Under the pieces are notes generated by a model that saw only the letters and a list, made by a program, of their open reading frames with translations, did not search any database and was not told where the DNA came from. Positions 24,863 through 33,918 of a stretch of DNA of 35,572 nucleotides are shown here, in pieces. Where the stretch lies: positions 1 to 35,572 of the forward strand of contig CAIYVZ010000068.1 in the NCBI GenBank assembly GCA_903929755.1, given 5' to 3'. Each line of letters opens with the position of its first letter. The stretch's first letter is position 1. The stretch is from an uncultured Acidobacteriia bacterium. GTDB taxonomy: Bacteria; Acidobacteriota; Terriglobia; Bryobacterales; Bryobacteraceae. The position numbers were made by a program, and so were the translations under genes.

Positions 24863-24892
24863 AGTATAGCAACAGACCCTATACGGTCTGAA
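24863..24892 (-). promoter_or_regulatory. Candidate promoter of tRNA-Phe
   Basis: On the minus strand a TATACT (-10, at 24863-24868) lies 20 bases before the tRNA 5' end. A TTCAGA (-35-like, 24887-24892) is 18 bp further upstream, overlapping the end of the fumarase gene. Match is good for the -10 and moderate for the -35. Confidence 0.4.
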
Positions 24893-26411
24893 GCTCGGCT
24901 AACGCATCTCCGGTTGCTTCCAGCACATCGGCGTGGAGGCTGTTGCCGTGGGAGTCCATGGTGACGATGGCGGGGAACCCTTCCACCCGCAAATGCCACA
25001 TGGCTTCGGGTACGCCGAACTCGAACAGGTTGACGTCGAGAACCTCTTTGATGGTCCTCGCGTAGAACTGGGCGGCTCCGCCGATACCGTTGAGATAGAC
25101 AGCTCCGTGCTCCTTGAGAGCGGCCAGAGTCTTTGGCCCCATACCGCCTTTGCCGATGACGGCGCGGACGCCGTAGCGGCCGATTACGTCGGCCTGGTAG
25201 GGCTCTTCACGGATGGAGGTGGTCGGGCCGGCGGCCTTCACGGTCCACTTGGCTTCGCCTGATGGGGTGGGCTCCTGCAGCATCACAGGCCCACAGTGGT
25301 AGAGCACCGCTCCATTGAGATCCACGGGCGGAGGGTTCTTCATGAGGTGGGCGTGGACAGCGTCGCGGCCGGTGTACATTTCGCCGGTGATAAGGACAAT
25401 GTCGCCAACTTTCAGGGCGCGGACCTGCGCTTCGGTAACGGGGGCGGTGAGGACGACTTCGCGGCCAGTTAGAGGGAAGCCTTCGCCCTGCGTCATTTTT
25501 TCGACGGGACGGGAGGGGTCGCGGTAGAGCCAGTTGGTAATGGCACCGTCGGTGGCGCTCAGGCGGATGCCGAGACGTCGGAAAGCCCAGCATTCATAAG
25601 CGACGGAGACGAAAAAGCTGGCGGGGAGGCGGTTGGCGGCGGCAACTTTGCAGCCGATGAGGGAAACGCCGCCGCCGAAGCCCATGGCTCCCACGCCGAG
25701 CTTGTTGGCTTCCGCCAGGACCGTGGCTTCGAGTTCGGCGAGGACCGGGTCGGGGTTGGTGTCGTCGAGAGTGCGGAAGAGCTGTTCCTTGGCGACGTCG
25801 TAGCCGTGGGCACGGTCGCTGCCAATGCAGACGCCAAGCGCGCCGGGTGCACACCCCTGGCCTTGCGCCTGCCAGACGGCGTGGAGCAGGCACTTGCGAA
25901 CGCCTTCAATATTACGGTCGGCGCGGCCGAGGTGTTCGAGGTTGGCGGGCAGGGAATACTGGATATTTTTGTTTTCGCAGCCGCCGCCCTTGAGGATGAG
26001 CTTTACTTCGATTTCATCGTTTTCCCACTGTTCGAAGTGGATGACAGGCGTGCCAGGTCCAAGGTTGTCGCCGCTGTTCTTGCCCGTAAGGGAATCGACC
26101 GAGTTGGGGCGTAGTTTTCCGCGGCGGGTGGCTTCGGCAACGGCGGCGCGGATGGCCTTCTTGATCACCAACTGGTTCACGCCCACCGGGGTGTTTACGT
26201 AGAAGGTGGGCATACCCGTGTCCTGACAGATGGGCCCTTCGTCTTCAGCGGCCATATCGACGTTCGAAAAGATGATGTTCAAGGCCTGGGCGGCCTGGGT
26301 ATTCGGCTTTTCGTCGCGCCCGGCGGCGGCCATGGCGGCGCGGACGTCGGGGGGGAGGTTGGTGGCGGTCTGGGTGATGAGTTCGACGAGGCTGGATTCT
26401 AAAAATTGCAT
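24879..26411 (-). CDS. Class I fumarate hydratase (single-chain, Fe-S dependent)
   Basis: 510 residues from ATG 26411 (MQFLESSLVELITQTATNLP); the frame stays open upstream but that part is antisense to the Uma2 gene. The alpha part contains EDEGPICQDTGMPTFYVNTP with the first cluster Cys, LKGGGCENKNIQYSLPAN, and GVGAMGFGGGVSLIGCKVAA, giving the three Cys ligands of a [4Fe-4S] cluster. The beta part (from about residue 310) contains VGDIVLITGEMYTGRDAVHA, AAGPTTSIREEPYQADVI and GKGGMGPKTLAALKEHGAVY. It interconverts fumarate and malate in the TCA cycle. It is a fused alpha/beta enzyme of FumA/FumB length and is oxygen-sensitive by family. Confidence 0.93.
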   Translation of the reverse strand: MQFLESSLVELITQTATNLPPDVRAAMAAAGRDEKPNTQAAQALNIIFSNVDMAAEDEGPICQDTGMPTFYVNTPVGVNQLVIKKAIRAAVAEATRRGKLRPNSVDSLTGKNSGDNLGPGTPVIHFEQWENDEIEVKLILKGGGCENKNIQYSLPANLEHLGRADRNIEGVRKCLLHAVWQAQGQGCAPGALGVCIGSDRAHGYDVAKEQLFRTLDDTNPDPVLAELEATVLAEANKLGVGAMGFGGGVSLIGCKVAAANRLPASFFVSVAYECWAFRRLGIRLSATDGAITNWLYRDPSRPVEKMTQGEGFPLTGREVVLTAPVTEAQVRALKVGDIVLITGEMYTGRDAVHAHLMKNPPPVDLNGAVLYHCGPVMLQEPTPSGEAKWTVKAAGPTTSIREEPYQADVIGRYGVRAVIGKGGMGPKTLAALKEHGAVYLNGIGGAAQFYARTIKEVLDVNLFEFGVPEAMWHLRVEGFPAIVTMDSHGNSLHADVLEATGDALAELQTV

Positions 26412-26466
26412 GGGGAAACCACTATTGTAATCCCCTGGGGAATGGTTAACATGGATAGAGACTCCT

Positions 26467-26979
26467 ATGGCCGTTGCAGAACTAGTGGTTCCGGAACAGA
26501 TCACGGCAGCGCAGTATCTTCGCATGAGCTTCGAGCATGATGCCGAGTTCGTGGAAGGGAGAATTGTCGAACGCGCCATGCCAACCTGGGAACATTCATT
26601 TATGCAGGGCTTCCTGATCAGAGAGCTCTGGCGACTTGGGCAGCCTGTCGGCTTCATCGTGGTTCCCGAGCAAAGAGTGCAGGTGTCGAGCGAACACTTT
26701 CGCGTCCCCGATGTCTGTGTGGTGACCGAAGCGCCGGTTGGCGGCATTGTGACCACCCCGCCGTACCTGTGTGTTGAGATCCTCTCCCCGGAAGACTCGG
26801 CGGCGGCCACCCTGGCCAAAGTTCGGGAATATCTGCATTTTGGTGTTGCCTGGGTCTGGGTTATTGACCCCCTGACACTGGCTGGCCAGGTTCACAACCA
26901 AACCGGCGCGGCGAATGTGGAAGACCGGGTATTTTCCACGGATCGGTTTAGCGTGGATGTTACCGACATGAATCGTTAA
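26467..26979 (+). CDS. Uma2-family putative restriction-endonuclease-fold protein
   Basis: 170 residues. It has the Uma2 (DUF820) layout: ITAAQYLRMSFEHDAEFVEG near the N-terminus, HFRVPDVCVVTEAP (Asp of the PD motif), PPYLCVEILSPED as the second acidic strand, KVREYLHFGVAWVWVIDP and a final strand region. This is the PD-(D/E)xK nuclease fold; biological role is unknown, and these genes are abundant in cyanobacteria and Acidobacteria. The stop TAA is immediately followed by the ATG of the SCO1-like gene with no gap, so the two are co-translated, an unusual pairing. It diverges from the fumarase gene by 55 bp. Confidence 0.85.
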   Translation: MAVAELVVPEQITAAQYLRMSFEHDAEFVEGRIVERAMPTWEHSFMQGFLIRELWRLGQPVGFIVVPEQRVQVSSEHFRVPDVCVVTEAPVGGIVTTPPYLCVEILSPEDSAAATLAKVREYLHFGVAWVWVIDPLTLAGQVHNQTGAANVEDRVFSTDRFSVDVTDMNR

Positions 26980-27786
26980 ATGGCGCGCTTCGTTGTTGGC
27001 CTGCTGGTTGCCGGAAGTCTTTTTGCGAAGACGTGGGCTGTGGACGGGATTGTAATCGCGGTCGATCCTGTGGCGCGGACCATGCTGGTTTCGCATCGGC
27101 CCATTGTTAACGCAAGGGGTGGAAATTATATGGGCGCGATGGCCATGCCTTTTCGTGTGGGTTCTTCAGAAGAACTGAAGGGCTTGCAGCCGGGCGACCG
27201 GGTCACGTTTGAGCTGGTTGTCGATAGAGATAAGTCTCTGGCGCGGGGCGTTCGGCGGACCGGGGCGGGACCGGGGGCGATACCTCCGCCGAAAGAGAAA
27301 ATACGGCTTGGCGACGCGCTGCCGGATTTTGCTTTGTCGGATCAGGCGGGGAATGTGGTTCGGTTGAGCGAACTGCGGGGCCGGGTTCTGGCGATTGATT
27401 TCATCTACACGAGGTGTCCTTTGCCGGATGTCTGTCCGCGGCTTTCGGCCAGTTTTGCCACAGTGGCGAAGCGGCTTCGGGGGCAGGAGGTGACGCTGCT
27501 TTCGGTGACGGTGGATCCGGAGTACGACACGCCCGAGGTGCTCGCTGATTACGCCCGACGTTGGGGCGCGACCGGCCTGAACTGGCGGTTCCTGACCGGC
27601 GACGTCAGCAAGCTGGCCGGGGCGCTGGGAGAAGTCTACTGGACTGACGAGGGCTCAATCGGTCATAATTCAGCAACTGCGATTGTGGGCCGGGATGGTC
27701 GCCTGGCCGCAACACTTGAGGGCTCCTCGTGGCGAGCCGACCAACTCGAAAAACTGATTTTGCACGAACTGGAGACTCCGAAATGA
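26980..27786 (+). CDS. SCO1/SenC-like copper protein with an N-terminal CusF-like domain
   Basis: 268 residues with a signal peptide (MARFVVGLLVAGSLFAKTWA). Residues about 20-92 resemble the copper-binding CusF/P-type domain: VDGIVIAVDPVARTMLVSHR, then MGAMAMPFRV and LQPGDRVTFELVV. Residues about 105-265 are the SCO domain of the thioredoxin fold: YTRCPLPDVCPRLS with Cys146 and Cys152, VTVDPEYDTPEVLADYARRW and the copper-ligand His229 (GSIGHNSATAIV). It is expected to deliver copper to cytochrome oxidase CuA or act in envelope copper handling. It is joined to Uma2 upstream (no gap) and to the TPR gene downstream (ATGA overlap). Confidence 0.9.
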   Translation: MARFVVGLLVAGSLFAKTWAVDGIVIAVDPVARTMLVSHRPIVNARGGNYMGAMAMPFRVGSSEELKGLQPGDRVTFELVVDRDKSLARGVRRTGAGPGAIPPPKEKIRLGDALPDFALSDQAGNVVRLSELRGRVLAIDFIYTRCPLPDVCPRLSASFATVAKRLRGQEVTLLSVTVDPEYDTPEVLADYARRWGATGLNWRFLTGDVSKLAGALGEVYWTDEGSIGHNSATAIVGRDGRLAATLEGSSWRADQLEKLILHELETPK

Positions 27787-29396
27787 AATTCCGTTTTGCC
27801 TTATTGGCCGCTCTGGCCCTCTCTGTGTCGGTGACTGCCGCCCAGGCTCCGAAGGGGGGCGACAACTGCACTCCGCCTCCGAGCGCGATTGCTCCGGCGT
27901 TGCCGGCGAAGTTGCTGCCGGGGATGGGGTCGGTCCACCTGGCCATTACGACTTCGAACCCCGAGGCGCAGAAGTTCTTTGATCAGGGCCTGGCGCAGAT
28001 GCATTCGTTTTGGGCGCGTGAGGCGGAACGCTCGTTCCTGCAGGCGGCGGCTCTGGATCCGAAAGCTCCTATGCCGCACTGGGGTGTGGCGATGGTCGCG
28101 GCCGGCGACTGGCGGCCGCGGTTCCAGATTGATTTACTGACGGCGGTGAACGGGAAGACGACGCCTCCTTCCATGGTGCGAGCGCGCGCGGCTGCGGCGA
28201 AAGCCGTGGAACTGGCTGGTGTGCCGGGAGCGGCGACCGACTTAGAGAAGCTCTATGTGGCTTCGATTGCGGCCCGCCGGAATGCTGAAGCCAAGGATCC
28301 CGACGAGGATTTTGTGAAGGGTCTGCGCGCCGTACTGGCGAAGTACCCGGAAGATATTGAGGGTCAGCTGGATTTGTCGCTGATGGTGATGCGAGGGTTC
28401 ACCACGCCGGATAAAAAGCCGGTGGCGCCGGGGACCACCGAAGCGGTGGCGCTTCTGAAGAAGCTGCTGGTTCAGGTTCCCGAGCATCCTGGCGTTCACC
28501 ATTACGTGATCCATGGCTGGGAGGGTTCGCCTTACGCGAAGGACGCGTGGCCGAGCTGCGCGAAGTATGCCGAGCTGGTCCCAAACATCCCGCACGCAGT
28601 GCACATGCCTGGGCATATCTATTCGCAGACTGGCCGCTGGGACGATGCCGTGAAGTCTTTTTCAGCCGCCGCCGTAAATGAGCGCGGGTGGATGAAGCTC
28701 GACAAGTTGTACGGCGACGGGCACCACGGGCACAACGTGCATTATCTGGCGACGTCTTATTCGTTCGAAGGCCGGTATGACGATGCGGTGGAAGCTGCGA
28801 AGGAACTGCTGGGGTACAAGGAGAATCCGGGGCAGGCGGCGCAGGCAGATCTGATGACTTCCGCGTACGCGCAGGGCTGGTTTTCTATGCTGCGGACGCA
28901 GGTGCAGTTCCAGAAGTGGGACGTGATTCTGGATGGGACGACGCTGCCGGAACTGAACAGGCCTCGTCAGCAGGCCTGGCTGCACTGGGCTCGGGCGCTG
29001 GCGTTTTCGCACAAGGGCAACACGGCTTCAGCAGATGCTGAGGCGGTTCAGTTTGAAAAAGCGATGGCGACGTTTCAGGATAAAACGAAGCGTCCGGAAC
29101 CGCCCGAGTTGCAGGTGGCGCGGCAGGAAATGCAGGGGCACCTCGAACTGGCGAAGGGCCAGACCGATAAAGCTCTGAAGCAACTGGAAACCGCTTCGAA
29201 AGCTGAGCGCAGGCTGACGTACACGGAACCTCCGTATTACCCCCGGCCCGTGGCCGAAGCGTGGGGCCACGCGGCTTCAGCCAACGGCAAGAAGGCTCTG
29301 GCGGAGAAGGCATATCGCGCCGCGCTGGAGCAGTACCCGGCGGACGTTCATGCGAAGGCTCAGGCCAACAGCCTGGCAGCCGGAATCGCGAAGTAA
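27783..29396 (+). CDS. Secreted TPR-repeat protein
   Basis: 537 residues from ATG 27783, which overlaps the SCO1 stop (ATGA). The signal peptide is [20 protein letters not shown]. Tetratricopeptide-like helical pairs run through the protein: [40 protein letters not shown], then the His-rich [55 protein letters not shown] and a last repeat [20 protein letters not shown]. The conserved HHYVIH, HMPGHIY and [10 protein letters not shown] motifs could bind metal or a ligand; this His pattern is typical of a secreted TPR family seen in Acidobacteria and Bacteroidetes. It probably shares an envelope role with the SCO1-like protein. Its 3' end overlaps hemB by 37 bp, convergent. Confidence 0.85.
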   Translation: MKFRFALLAALALSVSVTAAQAPKGGDNCTPPPSAIAPALPAKLLPGMGSVHLAITTSNPEAQKFFDQGLAQMHSFWAREAERSFLQAAALDPKAPMPHWGVAMVAAGDWRPRFQIDLLTAVNGKTTPPSMVRARAAAAKAVELAGVPGAATDLEKLYVASIAARRNAEAKDPDEDFVKGLRAVLAKYPEDIEGQLDLSLMVMRGFTTPDKKPVAPGTTEAVALLKKLLVQVPEHPGVHHYVIHGWEGSPYAKDAWPSCAKYAELVPNIPHAVHMPGHIYSQTGRWDDAVKSFSAAAVNERGWMKLDKLYGDGHHGHNVHYLATSYSFEGRYDDAVEAAKELLGYKENPGQAAQADLMTSAYAQGWFSMLRTQVQFQKWDVILDGTTLPELNRPRQQAWLHWARALAFSHKGNTASADAEAVQFEKAMATFQDKTKRPEPPELQVARQEMQGHLELAKGQTDKALKQLETASKAERRLTYTEPPYYPRPVAEAWGHAASANGKKALAEKAYRAALEQYPADVHAKAQANSLAAGIAK

Positions 29397-30331
29397 GTCA
29401 TGATGAAGTCCGCTCCGGCGCGCCGGATGGACGTGAGGGATTCAATCATGGCCCGGTCCAGATCGATCCAGCCGTTCTGGGCGGCGGCCATGATCATGGA
29501 GTATTCTCCAGAGACCTGGTAGGCCGAAATGGGCACGTTGTAGCGGGTACGGGCCTCGCGAATGATGTCGAGGTAAGGCATGGCTGGTTTCACCATAATC
29601 ATGTCGGCACCCTCTTCAATATCGAGTTCCATTTCGCGGATGGCTTCCCTCGCGTTGGCGGGGTCCATCTGGTAGCTCCGCCGGTCTCCAAACTGCGGCG
29701 CGGACTCGGCGGCTTCGCGGAACGGTCCGTAGAAAACGGACGCGTACTTGGCGGCGTAGCTCAGAATTGGCGTGTTCTGGAAGTTGTTGGCGTCGAGCGC
29801 GGTGCGGATGGCGGCGATACGACCATCCATCATGTCGGACGGTGCCACAATATCGGCTCCGGCGCGGGCATGGGAGACGGCACCGCGCGCGAGCCATTCC
29901 AAAGTCGGGTCATTGGCGACATCGCCATCCACAACCAGGCCGCAGTGGCCGTGGCTGGTGTATTCGCAATTGCAGACGTCGGTGATGACGAGGAGCTGGG
30001 GGACTTCGCGCTTGATCGCGCGGACGGCGCGCTGGACGATGCCGTTATCGTCGTAAGCTCCGGTGGCCAGTTCATCTTTGGTCTCGGGCAGACCGAAGAT
30101 CATAATGCCACCGATGCCCAGGGCGGCGATTTGGCGGCACTCTTCCACAGCGACATCGATAGACATCTGCGCCTGGGGCGGCATGGAGCTGATGGGCCGC
30201 CGGATGCCCTCGCCGGGGCACACGAAAATAGGCAGAACGAAGTCGTTGGGGCTCAGTTCGGTTTCGCGGACCAGACGGCGAATGGACTCGCTGGAACGCA
30301 GGCGGCGGGGGCGATGAATCGGAAACGGCAT
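29360..30331 (-). CDS. hemB: Delta-aminolevulinic acid dehydratase (porphobilinogen synthase)
   Basis: 323 residues. It condenses two 5-aminolevulinate molecules to porphobilinogen in heme and cobalamin synthesis. Catalytic lysines are Lys195 ([15 protein letters not shown]) and Lys248 ([12 protein letters not shown]). The metal-binding loop [13 protein letters not shown] has Cys120, Cys122 and Cys130, so it belongs to the zinc-using type rather than the Mg-only Asp type. The end [19 protein letters not shown] is canonical, so the last 12 codons genuinely overlap the 3' end of the TPR gene on the other strand. A TAATAT at 30342-30347 on the minus strand could be its -10, though the -35 is weak. 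Confidence 0.96.
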   Translation of the reverse strand: MPFPIHRPRRLRSSESIRRLVRETELSPNDFVLPIFVCPGEGIRRPISSMPPQAQMSIDVAVEECRQIAALGIGGIMIFGLPETKDELATGAYDDNGIVQRAVRAIKREVPQLLVITDVCNCEYTSHGHCGLVVDGDVANDPTLEWLARGAVSHARAGADIVAPSDMMDGRIAAIRTALDANNFQNTPILSYAAKYASVFYGPFREAAESAPQFGDRRSYQMDPANAREAIREMELDIEEGADMIMVKPAMPYLDIIREARTRYNVPISAYQVSGEYSMIMAAAQNGWIDLDRAMIESLTSIRRAGADFIMTYFAIPAARLLA

Positions 30332-30410
30332 GTCACTTTCGATATTACCTGCACGGTACTACTGAACAAAGTGACTTGCCCCCTTGACACAACGTCCCGG
30401 CTTTTGAAAA

Positions 30411-30605
30411 ATGGTTCCTAACGAACTGATTCACATGCCTCCATCCTGTGAGCATAAGAGAACCCAAATGATCGCCCGCCGCGATGGTGTGGACTACGTG
30501 GAATGTCTGGACTGTCGTCAGATATTCGAAGCGGAGGACCTGGAACCGGTCGCGGTTGAAGACGACGACGAACCCGCTCCCTCGCGATCGCGACTCAGCC
30601 GATGA
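30411..30605 (+). CDS. Small zinc-ribbon-like protein
   Basis: 64 residues with SCEHKRTQMIARRDGVDYVE followed by CLDCRQIFEAEDLEP. Cys13, His15, Cys32 and Cys35 form a CxH...CxxC treble-clef/zinc-ribbon-like ligand set. The C-terminal third is acidic then Ser/Arg-rich (EDDDEPAPSRSRLSR) and probably disordered. A TTGACA at 30384-30389 lies 22 bases before the start and may be a -35, but no clean -10 follows. It stands between the divergent hemB and the convergent propeller gene. Function unknown; binding of nucleic acid or protein is possible. Confidence 0.65.
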   Translation: MVPNELIHMPPSCEHKRTQMIARRDGVDYVECLDCRQIFEAEDLEPVAVEDDDEPAPSRSRLSR

Positions 30606-30626
30606 TGTGTGAATCGACAACCGGTT

Positions 30627-33600
30627 TTAGTTGACGGCGATGGTGGGGGCGGCGGGGCCGGTAGTGGAACTGGAAACGTTGCCGACCTTAATGGTGACGG
30701 GCAGGGACTTTCCTGCCTGGTGGAAGCCTGGCACTGTCACGGTAATCTGCGCGATGCCGACCAGCCCAGGGACCAGGTTACTGGATTTCACAATCATCTG
30801 CGACTGTTTGAAGCTGGGGCTTCCGAAGTAGACCAGGACGGGGTCAGTTAGTGCTGGCGGGTCTGCCGGCGCACCCGCGCCTGTGGTGACGGTAGCGCCG
30901 TGGACGGGGCCCATGCCGGTGGCGTAGATCGTGAGGGTTTCGTCTCGTTTGGCCGGGTAGGCCTGGGTGACGTAACGGCCATCCTTGTGCAGAATAGCCG
31001 GCTGTTTGTCGTTCGAGATCAGGATGGCCGGCGCGTACTTGACGACCGTTAGTGTGGAGGCAGCGGAAGCGATTTTGTTGTCGAGCGAGCGGATAACGAG
31101 CGGGTAGCGACCGGCGGCCAGGGTGGTGGGGACTTGCGCGTTAATCTGCCCGGCGCTGGTGAGCTGGATGGGGATGGGCACGCCGTTCAGCGTCATGCAG
31201 ACGCCGCCGAGGATTGTGGGGAGCGGCGGTTTCGACGTCGCCGTGGTGCCCAGATTACGACCGAAGATGGAGAACAGACCGCCGGAGGCAATGGCGGGGG
31301 TGAAATCGCCCAGATTCACCAGTCCGCCCGTGTTGACGGCGGGGCGGAGCGTGGTGTTCACCGCAGTCGGGCTGAGGTTAACCACCGAGAGCCCGGTGGA
31401 GGTAAGCACGTAGGCGGCACCGGCGGTGGAGTCAATCGCCATGGTGCGGGCGAACATGTTGGTGCGCGCAGTGCCGTTAATAACTGTGGCGGGGCCTTCC
31501 AGGGTGGGCGCGTTGCCGCCGCTTTGACCGGTGGTCGGGTCGTAGAGTTCCACCAGTCCAGCGTCCGGCAGAACCGCGTTCCCATTCGCCCGAACCGGCA
31601 CGGTGAACAGGGCGAACTGATTGGCCGAGACAGCGCTGACGGCTGCGACGAGGCGATTGGTGGGGGAAAGGCCATTGGTGTTGCCGACGACCGGGGTGAG
31701 CGATGCGTTCAGGACGGTGCCGCCCACGGTGTAGTAACGACCCTGGGGGCCTGCTGTCACCGGTCCCAGGTAGCCAACCAGAGGCGCACTGAGGACCTGT
31801 TTGGTAACCACGATATCGTCAATCGTGTAGTCGTAAAGATAACCGGCGCCGGTGCCGCTCAGGATGAGGACATACTCGCCCGCAGGCGTGGAGGCCATCG
31901 TCCACTGGGCGGGATTGCCGCCGGGAATGGCACGGGCGTTGGCGCCGAAAACAGCTGAGTTGAGCTGCCGGGGAATGGCCTGGTTCGCGCTAACGCGCCA
32001 AAACGAGCCATCCGACATAATGAACTGCGGCCCGCGTGCGCTGGCGGCGATTGCCGTGGGCGTAGCGATGGCGACAGCGGCGTTCATGGGGAGGGCGGGG
32101 AAGGCGACGCGCCCCGTTTGAATGGTGCGGGCCAGGTCCACGATGCTGATGGATTCGCCGCCCGTGTTGGCGACGTAGAGCGTGTTGCCGTCCAGTCCAG
32201 GCGCCATGCCGTGGGGCAGTTGGCCAACTTTTACAGGCGCGAGGAATTTCTTCGTCTTCAGGTCGTAAATCTCCACGCGATTCAGCCCGGAGTTGGTAAT
32301 GTAAACCCGCTGCCGGGCACTGTCGAGCAGGATGTCGGCCAGACCTTCTGCGGTGGAGGCGTTGATGGAGACGGGAACAATGTTGCCCTGCGAGATGGAG
32401 TCGCGATTGTTCTGGTAAACGTGGATGACGCCCGGGTTGTTGATGGCTTCGGGCGAGGTGATGGTGAAATCGGTGGGGCCCACGGTGCCGGGGTTGGTGG
32501 CCGCCGCGGTGTTGTAGCGAAAGGTCACGACCGGAGTGGCCCCGGTGTTGACAACCGAGACCGCCGGCGCGGGAATTGCCGCTGCACCGCCGCCGCCGGG
32601 GACGGGGACAGGCTGGCCGCCAGGTCCGATAATCACGGGCACATTGGCCGCAGTTGGCGCCGCAAGCGAAACCGTGAAGCGGCCCTTCCCTCCGTTGTCG
32701 AAGGTCGTGGTGTTTGTGGTGAGCTTCAGAACCTGGCAGGTGTCGTTGGTGAGCAGCACGGAGCGGGACTGCGGGACGGCGATGGGGAGGTTGGCAACGG
32801 TCGAAACAGGCAGGAGCATAATGCCTGAATCGGAAAGCGCGTAAATGTTGGCTCCGGCAGTATCGATCACCATTTTGCCAGCCAGGTTTTCCGGCATTTG
32901 GATGCCGGTATTGATCAGGAGATTGTCGGGATCGTTCAACAGGAGCTGGGTAACGTTGGCGCGGCTGGCACCTACAGGAGCGATATTGAAGGCCGCGTAA
33001 AGAACGGAGCCATCGGGGGAGAAAATGCTGCCTCCCTGATTCTGCTGGGTGTTGAAGTTGGCGGCCGCGCCGGCCGGGAAGGTGAACGGGGCGTTGGCGG
33101 TGCTCTCCTGTGCCAGAACCTGAAGGGTCTGCGTGTCGAACAGGGTGGACCCGGCCATGAACTTTGAACCATCGGGCGAAACCGCCAGGGTAGTAGAAAG
33201 ATTTACCACGGTTCGGCTTCGGAGCACGGTGCCGGATGCCGATTCATATACAAAGACCGTCCGGGTGGTTCTTGAGGGGTCATTTACGCCGATGATGAGT
33301 CGCCCGTCCGGGGTCGCCAGCAGGCGACTCGTATAGGCGATGAAGTTTCGGCCCGCCGGCGTGGGCACAACGGGGGGCGTCGACGCCGGGGGGACGACAG
33401 GAACACTGGACAGCGGATTTGTAGCCCCGGCGGAAGGGTCATAGATAACCAGCGAGCCCGTGGTGCCCACAGCTGAGATCAGGACGCGGCCATCCGCACC
33501 TACCGCGACGCCTTCGGGGCTGGCGGGCAGCGTGATGCTGGCCGTCACCTGATTCACCGTTAAATCGATGACGTCGAGCTTGCCTGAGTAACACGTGACG

Positions 33601-33866
33601 TACAGGAAGCGGCGATCGCGCGAAAGGGCGGCGGATACGGGCTGCGAATCCGTCGCGATGGAGGCCCCGTAGGTCCGGGTGCGGGTGTTGAACGTGTCGA
33701 TGCGGTTCGCATTCGTGTTGACGAGGAACAGCAGAGTTCGGGTTTCATCGAGCGCGAGATCCGAGAAAGAGATGCCGCCCGGGGGGCTGAATACCGTTCC
33801 AAATGTCGCGGCGCCCAAGGGAAGGGCGAGCAGCAGCGTACCAACGAGAATGCGCAGTTTCCGCAT
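30627..33866 (-). CDS. Secreted YVTN-type beta-propeller protein with Solibacter C-terminal domain
   Basis: 1079 residues with signal peptide MRKLRILVGTLLLALPLGAA. Two propeller stretches carry YVTN-like repeats: RRFLYVTCYSGKLDVIDLTV and GVAVGADGRVLISAVG in the first, and QRVYITNSGLNRVEIYDLKT and GNTLYVANTGGESISIVDLA in the second. From about residue 853 to 1070 comes an Ig-like tandem: GLFSIFGRNLGTTATS, PIPIQLTSAGQINAQVPTTL, TLTIYATGMGPV and the final GIAQITVTVPGFHQAG. The FGRNL/AGQINAQVP/YATGMGPV signature is that of TIGR03437, which is nearly restricted to Solibacter relatives. Likely a surface or secreted protein of unknown ligand. It follows the MATE gene on the same strand by 52 bp. Confidence 0.85.
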   Translation of the reverse strand: MRKLRILVGTLLLALPLGAATFGTVFSPPGGISFSDLALDETRTLLFLVNTNANRIDTFNTRTRTYGASIATDSQPVSAALSRDRRFLYVTCYSGKLDVIDLTVNQVTASITLPASPEGVAVGADGRVLISAVGTTGSLVIYDPSAGATNPLSSVPVVPPASTPPVVPTPAGRNFIAYTSRLLATPDGRLIIGVNDPSRTTRTVFVYESASGTVLRSRTVVNLSTTLAVSPDGSKFMAGSTLFDTQTLQVLAQESTANAPFTFPAGAAANFNTQQNQGGSIFSPDGSVLYAAFNIAPVGASRANVTQLLLNDPDNLLINTGIQMPENLAGKMVIDTAGANIYALSDSGIMLLPVSTVANLPIAVPQSRSVLLTNDTCQVLKLTTNTTTFDNGGKGRFTVSLAAPTAANVPVIIGPGGQPVPVPGGGGAAAIPAPAVSVVNTGATPVVTFRYNTAAATNPGTVGPTDFTITSPEAINNPGVIHVYQNNRDSISQGNIVPVSINASTAEGLADILLDSARQRVYITNSGLNRVEIYDLKTKKFLAPVKVGQLPHGMAPGLDGNTLYVANTGGESISIVDLARTIQTGRVAFPALPMNAAVAIATPTAIAASARGPQFIMSDGSFWRVSANQAIPRQLNSAVFGANARAIPGGNPAQWTMASTPAGEYVLILSGTGAGYLYDYTIDDIVVTKQVLSAPLVGYLGPVTAGPQGRYYTVGGTVLNASLTPVVGNTNGLSPTNRLVAAVSAVSANQFALFTVPVRANGNAVLPDAGLVELYDPTTGQSGGNAPTLEGPATVINGTARTNMFARTMAIDSTAGAAYVLTSTGLSVVNLSPTAVNTTLRPAVNTGGLVNLGDFTPAIASGGLFSIFGRNLGTTATSKPPLPTILGGVCMTLNGVPIPIQLTSAGQINAQVPTTLAAGRYPLVIRSLDNKIASAASTLTVVKYAPAILISNDKQPAILHKDGRYVTQAYPAKRDETLTIYATGMGPVHGATVTTGAGAPADPPALTDPVLVYFGSPSFKQSQMIVKSSNLVPGLVGIAQITVTVPGFHQAGKSLPVTIKVGNVSSSTTGPAAPTIAVN

Positions 33867-33918
33867 AGCAGGTCTCTATAATAACGCGAGCCGCAGTTAC
33901 CCGGTTTCGCTGAGGGCT

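Noticed and set aside
24879-26819. Longer fumarase starting upstream of 26411
   Set aside because: The extension is antisense to the Uma2 coding region; the ATG at 26411 gives a standard class I fumarase N-terminus.
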